A stretch of 47,159 nt of DNA from the NCBI GenBank assembly GCA_963590855.1, contig CAVAQT010000019.1:1-47159 (forward strand). Direction: 5' to 3'. A model generated the notes under the pieces. That model worked only from the letters and a program-made list of their open reading frames with translations. It had not been told where the DNA came from and searched no databases. Shown here in pieces: positions 42,019-47,159 of this stretch. The DNA is from Ruminococcus_C sp963590855. GTDB taxonomy: Bacteria > Bacillota > Clostridia > Oscillospirales > Ruminococcaceae. Made by a program: the position numbers and the translations under genes. The stretch's first letter is position 1, and each line of letters begins with the position of its first letter.

Positions 42019-42136
42019 GGTTCCTGGGCATCCGGCAGAATTTCTCTGCGCCGCCCGCCGATATTTCTGGCAGCCAAGCAGACCCTCGTCATCAAGAACC
42101 GCCTGTCCGATGGTTCGTCAACCGTCGTCCAGACAG
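42019..42136 (-). other. Structured leader of the DUF2325 gene
   Basis: The 155-base untranslated leader holds two nested domains in minus-strand RNA. The first is closed by CTGTC...GACAG (42136..42132 with 42107..42103) and contains a GGTT-GACG-AACC hairpin. The second is closed by GGTTCTTG...CAGGAACC (42100..42093 with 42026..42019) around 66 GC-rich bases and ends about 16 bases before the ATG. I do not recognise a known riboswitch class and see no U-tract, so control would be at translation. Confidence 0.45.
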
Positions 42137-42159
42137 CTGGGGATCTTTGCTTTTTCAAG

Positions 42160-42208
42160 AGTTAGCATTGACTAACTATAGGATACCATATCTTTTTCCG
42201 GTTGTCAA
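42160..42208 (-). promoter_or_regulatory. DUF2325 promoter with palindrome at the start site
   Basis: Minus strand TTGACA (42208..42203), 17 bases, TATCCT (42185..42180). AGTTAG-N6-CTAACT (42160-42177) follows immediately, covering the start site. The GTTAG...CTAAC form resembles DtxR/IdeR iron- or manganese-repressor boxes. Confidence 0.7.
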
Positions 42209-42311
42209 GCCTTTTTCCGAATTTTCTGCAAAAAATCTGGTGAACAATGTGTAACTTTCTCATGTCGTTTCATTATTTTACAGCATTTCGCCCGAAACAC
42301 GGAAAATAGGG

Positions 42312-42340
42312 TTGACAAAAACCGACATATCCATTATAAT
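42312..42340 (+). promoter_or_regulatory. Symporter promoter, perfect consensus
   Basis: TTGACA (42312-42317), 17 bases, TATAAT (42335-42340). Confidence 0.88.
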
Positions 42341-42346
42341 TGTAAA

Positions 42347-42426
42347 GCGCATTCCCTTGAAACGGCAGAAAACATCCTGTTAAATTTCCGGGGAATGCCG
42401 CAAATTTTTGTTTCGGCAGTTTTTTT
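42347..42426 (+). promoter_or_regulatory. Riboswitch-like leader with terminator before the SSS symporter
   Basis: The predicted RNA begins almost directly with GCATTCCC (42349-42356), which pairs perfectly with GGGAATGC (42391-42398), enclosing about 34 bases with a CAG...CTG inner stem. The 3' arm overlaps the 5' arm of a terminator, TGCCG(C)AAA paired with TTTCGGCA (42396-42418), followed by GTTTTTTT. The two structures exclude each other, as in riboswitch or protein-controlled attenuation. I cannot assign a known class. Confidence 0.7.
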
Positions 42427-42447
42427 GCTGCCATAAAGGAGAGGAAT

Positions 42448-44037
42448 ATGACAACCGCAATTACCATTGGAATGATTATCATCTATGTCGCGATTATGAT
42501 GGGCATCGGCGTCTATACCGCAAGGCAGACGCGTTCCGTCAGCGACTTTGTCCTGGGCGGTCACAGCGTTGGTTCGTGGCTCACTGCATTCGCCTATGGC
42601 ACATCTTACTTTTCTGCCGTAGTATTTATCGGCTACGCCGGACAGTTCGGCTGGACTTACGGCGTTTCTGCTGCGTGGGTTGGCGTGGGGAACGCTTTGC
42701 TGGGCAGCCTGCTGGCGTGGATCGTCCTGGGACGTCGCACCCGGATCATGACCCAGTCTTTGGGGGCAAAAACCATGCCGGAATACTTTGAAAAGCGCTG
42801 GAACTCTAAGGGACTGAAAGTTGCAGCTGCCCTGATCGTCTTTGTGTTCCTGATCCCCTACACAGCTTCTGTGTACAACGGTCTGTCCCGTCTGTTTAAT
42901 ATGGCGTTCCAGATCGAGTCTGAGGGTGCATACAAGATCATTATTATTGTTATGGCGCTGCTGACCGCCATCTATGTGATCCTGGGCGGTTATGCTGCAA
43001 CAGCCATCAATGACTTTATTCAAGGTATTGTCATGCTGGTTGGCATCGCCGCAGTTGTGATCTGTGCCATCCAGAACCGCGGCGGCATGACCGCTGCCCT
43101 GTCTGCCCTGGGTGACATTGAGGTCAACGGAAAGGTCAACACCCTGAACTCCGTATTCGGCCCGGATCCACTGAATCTCCTGGGCGTAGTAGTCCTGACC
43201 TCTCTGGGCACATGGGGACTGCCGCAGATGGTACATAAGTTCTATGCCATCAAAAGCGAAAATGACATTAAAAAGGGCGCTGTGATTTCCACGGTATTCG
43301 CACTGATCGTTGCCGGCGGTTCCTATCTCCTGGGCGGATTTGACCGACTGTTCTGCACCCTTACACCAGACGGCAGCGACAAGACTGTGATCTCGACGCT
43401 CTCTAACGGCAAGCCGGACTTTGACGCGATGATTCCATCCCTGCTGAACACAGCACTCCCCGACATTTTGATCGGTCTAGTCGTGGTTCTGGTACTGTCG
43501 GCATCCATGTCCACCCTGTCTTCTCTGGTACTGACCTCCAGTTCCACTCTGACCATCGACCTCATCAAGCCAAACATGAAGAAGTGCTCCGACAAAAAGG
43601 AGATGCTGATTATGCGTGTGCTGATTGCTGTATTTCTGGTGATCTCCGTACTGCTGGCGTTCAACAAGAATGCTTCGATCTCCACCTTGATGTCCTACTC
43701 CTGGGGCGCACTGGCAGGCGCATTCTTAGGCCCGTTTATGTATGGACTGTTCAGCAAGAAGGTCACAAAGCCGGCAGTCTGGTGCAGCTTTATCCTGGGC
43801 ATCGGACTGACACTGGTACATATGTTCCTGTTCGGCTTTGGCTGGCTGCCGGAGCTGTCCAAAGCAGCTGCAAGTCTGCCGCTGAATCTGGCATCTCCCA
43901 TCAACGCCGGCGCGATCGCCATGCTGCTTTCTCTGATCGTTGTTCCACTGGTAAGCGCCTGCACCAAGGTAAAGGATACTGCTCATGTAGAAGAAGTCTT
44001 TACCTGCTATGCGCCTGCTTCGGAGAAGAAGGATTAA
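42448..44037 (+). CDS. Sodium:solute symporter (SSS family)
   Basis: A 529-residue transporter of the PutP/Na+-solute symporter family with about 13 membrane helices. TRSVSDFVLGGHSVGSWLTA (28-47) and FAYGTSYFSAVVFIGYAGQ are the first-helix signature. VIVLGGYAAT-like and SASMSTLSSLVLTSSSTLTIDL near residues 351-372 include the conserved Ser/Thr sodium-site region. AAAGGAGAGG precedes the ATG. The substrate is unknown; candidates include proline, sugars and organic acids. A terminator in its leader suggests feedback on transcription. Confidence 0.9.
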   Translation: MTTAITIGMIIIYVAIMMGIGVYTARQTRSVSDFVLGGHSVGSWLTAFAYGTSYFSAVVFIGYAGQFGWTYGVSAAWVGVGNALLGSLLAWIVLGRRTRIMTQSLGAKTMPEYFEKRWNSKGLKVAAALIVFVFLIPYTASVYNGLSRLFNMAFQIESEGAYKIIIIVMALLTAIYVILGGYAATAINDFIQGIVMLVGIAAVVICAIQNRGGMTAALSALGDIEVNGKVNTLNSVFGPDPLNLLGVVVLTSLGTWGLPQMVHKFYAIKSENDIKKGAVISTVFALIVAGGSYLLGGFDRLFCTLTPDGSDKTVISTLSNGKPDFDAMIPSLLNTALPDILIGLVVVLVLSASMSTLSSLVLTSSSTLTIDLIKPNMKKCSDKKEMLIMRVLIAVFLVISVLLAFNKNASISTLMSYSWGALAGAFLGPFMYGLFSKKVTKPAVWCSFILGIGLTLVHMFLFGFGWLPELSKAAASLPLNLASPINAGAIAMLLSLIVVPLVSACTKVKDTAHVEEVFTCYAPASEKKD

Positions 44038-44101
44038 GAAGCCGCAATTCCAGTAATCGGATTTGTCATTGAATTGTAACTCATTTGTTATGACAAAGTT
44101 C

Positions 44102-44130
44102 TTGAAAAATCGACTGGATTCTCTTATGAT
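44102..44130 (+). promoter_or_regulatory. Possible promoter for the MBOAT-SGNH operon
   Basis: TTGAAA (44102-44107), 17 bases, TATGAT (44125-44130). Transcripts would start just before the hairpin at 44141. Confidence 0.55.
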
Positions 44131-44140
44131 ATAGTATGAG

Positions 44141-44168
44141 ACACCCCGCTTGTCGGGGTGTTGTTATT
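44141..44168 (+). terminator. Hairpin after the SSS gene
   Basis: ACACCCCG (44141-44148) pairs with CGGGGTGT (44154-44161), followed by TGTTATTT. Most likely the SSS terminator. If the promoter at 44102 is used it becomes the 5' end of the next transcript. Confidence 0.72.
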
Positions 44169-44256
44169 TCCGTTTCTCTGCATACAATAGCAATACAAAG
44201 AAACAGGCAGCGCAGATACGGAACACTTTTTTTCAGAAGGGAATTGAGGAGCATTT

Positions 44257-45663
44257 ATGGTTTTTAGCACAATTGAATTTTTGTTCCAGTTTCTTCCGAT
44301 TTTTCTGCTGGCATACTATGCAACGCCCCAGAAATACCGGAACATCACGCTTATTATCGGCAGTCTCGTCTTTTACGCCATCGGCAGCGGATGGTACACA
44401 CTGCTGCTCTTGCTGTCTCTGATACTCAATTACGGGTTGTCCCGGATCATCAGCGGCACACACGCCAAGCATCCCAGACATGCAAAGCGCTATTTCATTA
44501 TGGGATTGGTGTATAACTTCGGACTGTTAGTCGTTTTCAAATATACCAACTTCCTGATCGGCAATCTCAATGCCCTGCTGTCGATTTTTCACACAGCGAT
44601 CCCGAAAGCATCCATTGTTATGCCGCTGGGCATCAGCTTTTTTACATTCCAGATCACTTCGTATCTAATCGATGTGTACACAGAAAAGACAAAGCCAGCG
44701 AAAAGCATCACCGACCTCGGCGTCTACTTATGCATGTTTCCGCAGCTGATCTCTGGCCCGATCTGCATGTACAGTGAGATTCAGCCGCAGCTGCAGAAAC
44801 GGCATGTAGACATCCGACTTCTGGAAGAGGGCATGGAGACTTTTGTAATCGGTCTCAGTGCAAAGACGCTTTTGGCAAACCCCATGGGCGGTCTGTGGAA
44901 TAATCTGTCCGTTATCGGGTATGATAGTATCTCCACCCCTTATGCCTGGCTGGGTGCATTTGCCTACAGCTTTCAGATCTATTTCGACTTCTCCGGCTAT
45001 TCCATGATGGCCATCGGCGTAGGAAAAATGCTGGGCTTCCAGCTGCCGCAAAACTTCAACCTGCCGTATATGTCTGGTTCTGCCGGAGAATTCTGGCGTA
45101 GATGGCACATGACATTAGGCCGCTGGTTTAAGAATTACATCTACTTCCCTCTGGGCGGCAGCCGTGTGGGAAAATGGAAAACCATGCGCAACATGCTGGC
45201 AGTCTGGGCATTTACCGGGTTGTGGCACGGTGCAAGCTGGAACTATGTTTTATGGGGACTGATCTTCTTTGTGCTGCTGACACTGGAGAAAAATGTCTAC
45301 GGCAAATTCCTGGAACGCACCCATGTTCTGAAGCACGCTTACATCATCTTTCTCATTCCCTTGACCTGGATGGTTTTCGCGATTCCGGATATGCACCAGT
45401 TGGGAACATACTTCACACGTCTGTTCCCGTTCCTCACTTCGGACACAGTACAGGCAAACACCAGAGATGCCATCCAGGCATTCAGCAATTACTGGAAGAT
45501 CCTGATCCCCTGTGTTCTGTTCAGCACACCGCTGCCTTTGATGTATTACAAAAAATTCCGCAAGAGCGGCTTCTGTCTGCTGGTACTGTTGATATTGTTT
45601 ATCTTCGCTATCCGTGCCATGATGACCCAGACAAACAATCCGTTCCTCTACTTCCAGTTCTGA
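44257..45663 (+). CDS. MBOAT-family O-acyltransferase (AlgI/PatA-like)
   Basis: A 468-residue polytopic membrane protein. RRWHMTLGRWFKNYIYFPLGGSR near residue 283 and FTGLWHGASWNYVLWG near 320, with the invariant His, mark the AlgI/DltB/PatA branch of MBOAT proteins, which pass acyl groups across the membrane to cell-surface polymers. GAGGAG precedes the ATG. The following SGNH gene supplies the expected outer-face partner. Confidence 0.9.
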   Translation: MVFSTIEFLFQFLPIFLLAYYATPQKYRNITLIIGSLVFYAIGSGWYTLLLLLSLILNYGLSRIISGTHAKHPRHAKRYFIMGLVYNFGLLVVFKYTNFLIGNLNALLSIFHTAIPKASIVMPLGISFFTFQITSYLIDVYTEKTKPAKSITDLGVYLCMFPQLISGPICMYSEIQPQLQKRHVDIRLLEEGMETFVIGLSAKTLLANPMGGLWNNLSVIGYDSISTPYAWLGAFAYSFQIYFDFSGYSMMAIGVGKMLGFQLPQNFNLPYMSGSAGEFWRRWHMTLGRWFKNYIYFPLGGSRVGKWKTMRNMLAVWAFTGLWHGASWNYVLWGLIFFVLLTLEKNVYGKFLERTHVLKHAYIIFLIPLTWMVFAIPDMHQLGTYFTRLFPFLTSDTVQANTRDAIQAFSNYWKILIPCVLFSTPLPLMYYKKFRKSGFCLLVLLILFIFAIRAMMTQTNNPFLYFQF

Positions 45664-45687
45664 CCATGCCATGAAAGGAGCATTTTC

Positions 45688-46560
45688 ATGAATTTTCTGA
45701 AATTTCTCAAGCAATACCCTTTAATCATGGCGTTTGTGGTCTCCATTGCCGTTGCGAACATCTGGGATCTGGTACAGAACGCCAAGAAGATCGAAAATCC
45801 TGCCGTTACGGCAGTACAAACCACAACACAGCCGGCACAGACTACCGGTTCCGGACTCTTGGCAGTGACAACCACAACTGTTCCGACACCGGTTTTCCAG
45901 ACCGTTGACAACTCTTATTTTGACGACGCTCTCTTTATCGGAGATTCCCGGACAGAAGGTCTTGCCTTGTATGGCAGTCTCACCAACGCCGACTTTTTCT
46001 CCAGCGTAGGTCTTTCCATCTACAAGGTCACCGAAAAGGCTGCCGGGAACCCGAACACCGGTGAAAGCGTCACCCTCGCTCAAAAGCTGGCGCAGAAAAA
46101 ATACGGCAAAGTCTATATCATGTTAGGGCTGAACGAACTGGGAACCGGTACAACAGAGGATTGGGCACAAACCTATGCCGAAGTCATTGCACAGGTACGT
46201 CAGGCGCAGCCGGATGCGATCATTTATTTGGAGAGCATTCTGGTGGTCGCTGCATCCCAGGACAATCCAGGCGGTGCGATCAATAATGCCACTGTCAACA
46301 CCCGAAATCAGGCGCTGGAAGCGCTTGCTGATCCGCAGAACAACATCTACTATCTCAATGTCAACGAGGCAGTTATGGACGCAAGCGGCTGTCTGGATGC
46401 TTCACTCACCTCGGATGGCATCCACTTGTTGGGCAACTCTCTTTCTCTGTGGGAAGATTATCTAAAACAGCATGCCATTGTGAATGGCAGTGCCAACGCG
46501 ATCACAACAGCACCGACAACCTATACTACAGCAGTTACAAGCACATCCGCAGCGCAGTAA
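45688..46560 (+). CDS. Membrane-anchored SGNH/GDSL-type hydrolase or acyltransferase
   Basis: A 290-residue protein with one membrane helix (10-27), a Thr-rich spacer (about 41-68) and an outer SGNH domain. FIGDSRTEGL puts the nucleophile at S87, GLNE (147-150) is block III with Glu where others have Asp, and DGIH (243-246) is the Asp-His pair. A Thr-rich tail follows. It lies 24 bases after the MBOAT gene, so it likely completes an O-acetylation system like PatA/PatB acting on peptidoglycan or another wall polymer. Which polymer is not evident. Confidence 0.85.
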   Translation: MNFLKFLKQYPLIMAFVVSIAVANIWDLVQNAKKIENPAVTAVQTTTQPAQTTGSGLLAVTTTTVPTPVFQTVDNSYFDDALFIGDSRTEGLALYGSLTNADFFSSVGLSIYKVTEKAAGNPNTGESVTLAQKLAQKKYGKVYIMLGLNELGTGTTEDWAQTYAEVIAQVRQAQPDAIIYLESILVVAASQDNPGGAINNATVNTRNQALEALADPQNNIYYLNVNEAVMDASGCLDASLTSDGIHLLGNSLSLWEDYLKQHAIVNGSANAITTAPTTYTTAVTSTSAAQ

Positions 46561-46572
46561 TACCTCTAAAAG

Positions 46573-46612
46573 AAAATCCCCGTGTATCCATTGAAAGATA
46601 CACGGGGATTTT
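46573..46612. terminator. Bidirectional terminator
   Basis: A perfect 16-bp inverted repeat (46573-46588 and 46597-46612, core ATCCCCGTGTATC) with an eight-base loop separates the SGNH gene and the convergent flavodoxin gene. Confidence 0.88.
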
Positions 46613-46656
46613 TAATCAAGGATGTGTGTGCTGCAGCAAATTCTATAGTGTGCATT

Positions 46657-47118
46657 TTATAGTTTTTTTATCTCTTGCAGCCATTTTGAATAGTTTCCCT
46701 TTTTAAATACACCACTGTCAAAAGGGAGTTTTAGTTGTTCTTCTTCAAATAAAGAAAGCAACGTCTTTTTTGTCCAGTTGATACCACTCATACCATAAGT
46801 TGCAAAAGGAATAATGATCTTGCCTTTTGTATCACATTTGCGAATGAAGTCTTGAACAAATACAGGGACATCTTGCGCCCAAATGGGAAATCCTAAAAAA
46901 ATAGTATCATAACTTTTCAAATCAGGAATTGGGGTAATAAATTTTGGTGTTTCCTGCTTTCGATTTTCTTTCATCACTCGAAAACAAGACATGATATAGT
47001 TTCCATAAGCTTCCTCAGGTTTAATTTTTATCGCCGGAATATGCAGATCATCCTGCAACTGTTTCGCAATTTTTTCTGTATTTCCAGAACGTGAATAATA
47101 AATAATCAAAGCATTCAT
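46657..47118 (-). CDS. Flavodoxin family protein
   Basis: A 153-residue FMN-binding protein. IIYYSRSGNTEKIAKQL (5-21) is the phosphate-binding loop and FLGFPIWAQDVPVFVQDFI (74-92) the isoalloxazine loop. FATYGMSG fits the family's C-terminal half. AAAGGATG precedes the ATG. The gene is clearly more AT-rich than its neighbours, with many AAA, TTT and ATT codons, which hints at recent acquisition. Confidence 0.88.
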   Translation of the reverse strand: MNALIIYYSRSGNTEKIAKQLQDDLHIPAIKIKPEEAYGNYIMSCFRVMKENRKQETPKFITPIPDLKSYDTIFLGFPIWAQDVPVFVQDFIRKCDTKGKIIIPFATYGMSGINWTKKTLLSLFEEEQLKLPFDSGVFKKGNYSKWLQEIKKL

Positions 47119-47159
47119 AAAATCATCCTTTCATCATCCAACATCGTGTTGTATAATAA

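Noticed and set aside
42003..42136. FMN, TPP, cobalamin or THF riboswitch in the DUF2325 leader
   Set aside because: Short resemblances such as AGAGAAATTCTGCC to part of the FMN element occur, but the other conserved segments are missing.
42347..42426. A preQ1, guanidine or SAM aptamer before the SSS gene
   Set aside because: The characteristic conserved loops of these classes are absent, so I left it unassigned.
1..47159. tRNA, rRNA, transposase or integrase genes
   Set aside because: Every gap over 100 bases was read on both strands and held only promoters, leaders and terminators. No protein resembles a transposase or recombinase.

Overview
The window looks like chromosome of a cellulolytic gut or rumen Firmicute, most likely a Ruminococcus (R. 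champanellensis / R. flavefaciens type). Two secreted polysaccharidases (a GH10 xylanase and a GH9 cellulase) end in Ser/Thr-rich linkers and type I dockerins, which implies a cellulosome. Gene starts, Shine-Dalgarno sites and TTGACA-17-TATAAT promoters are typical of Clostridia. The species call is inference. No rRNA, tRNA, insertion sequence or CRISPR array was seen.

Positions 1-12240 are a type III-D-like CRISPR-Cas locus without adaptation genes or an array. A leftward operon encodes Cas10 (GGDD cyclase motif, no HD nuclease), four separate Cas7-like RAMP proteins, Csx10, a probable Cas11-type small subunit, a small unknown protein and a CARF-HEPN (Csx1-type) RNase. A divergent rightward operon encodes a second CARF-HEPN RNase, a stand-alone CARF-like protein and a sigma-70-like protein. 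A convergent cas6 follows. Cas10 should make cyclic oligoadenylate on target recognition. The rightward operon suggests that, besides RNA degradation, the signal may be coupled to a dedicated sigma factor. This CARF plus sigma pair is the best candidate for an undescribed system here.

Positions 12355-19254 hold xylan and galactose functions: a dockerin xylanase (CBM22 x2, GH10, CBM9-like), an intracellular GH43 and galT. Next come a CDF metal exporter, an AgrA/AgrC-like LytTR two-component system with an unusual promoter region, and an AraC regulator.

Positions 23993-30781 are an amino-acid or amine utilisation block on the minus strand: an APC permease paired with a PII protein, a split Fe-S/FAD amine (opine or imino-acid) dehydrogenase, and an ornithine-cyclodeaminase-family enzyme. 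A nearly identical ~25-bp element lies at the same distance from the -10 box upstream of both operons, and each leader contains a terminator hairpin. fucO, a GNAT, an orphan Cache membrane protein and an AgcS symporter follow.

Positions 35348-38488 are a complete preQ1 (queuosine precursor) operon, queD-queE-folE-queC-queF, preceded by what looks like a preQ1-I riboswitch with an attenuator. The right end has a GH9 cellulase with a flavin reductase, a DUF2325 gene with a structured leader and a possible metal-repressor box, an SSS symporter behind a compact riboswitch-like leader, an MBOAT/SGNH acylation pair, and an AT-rich flavodoxin.
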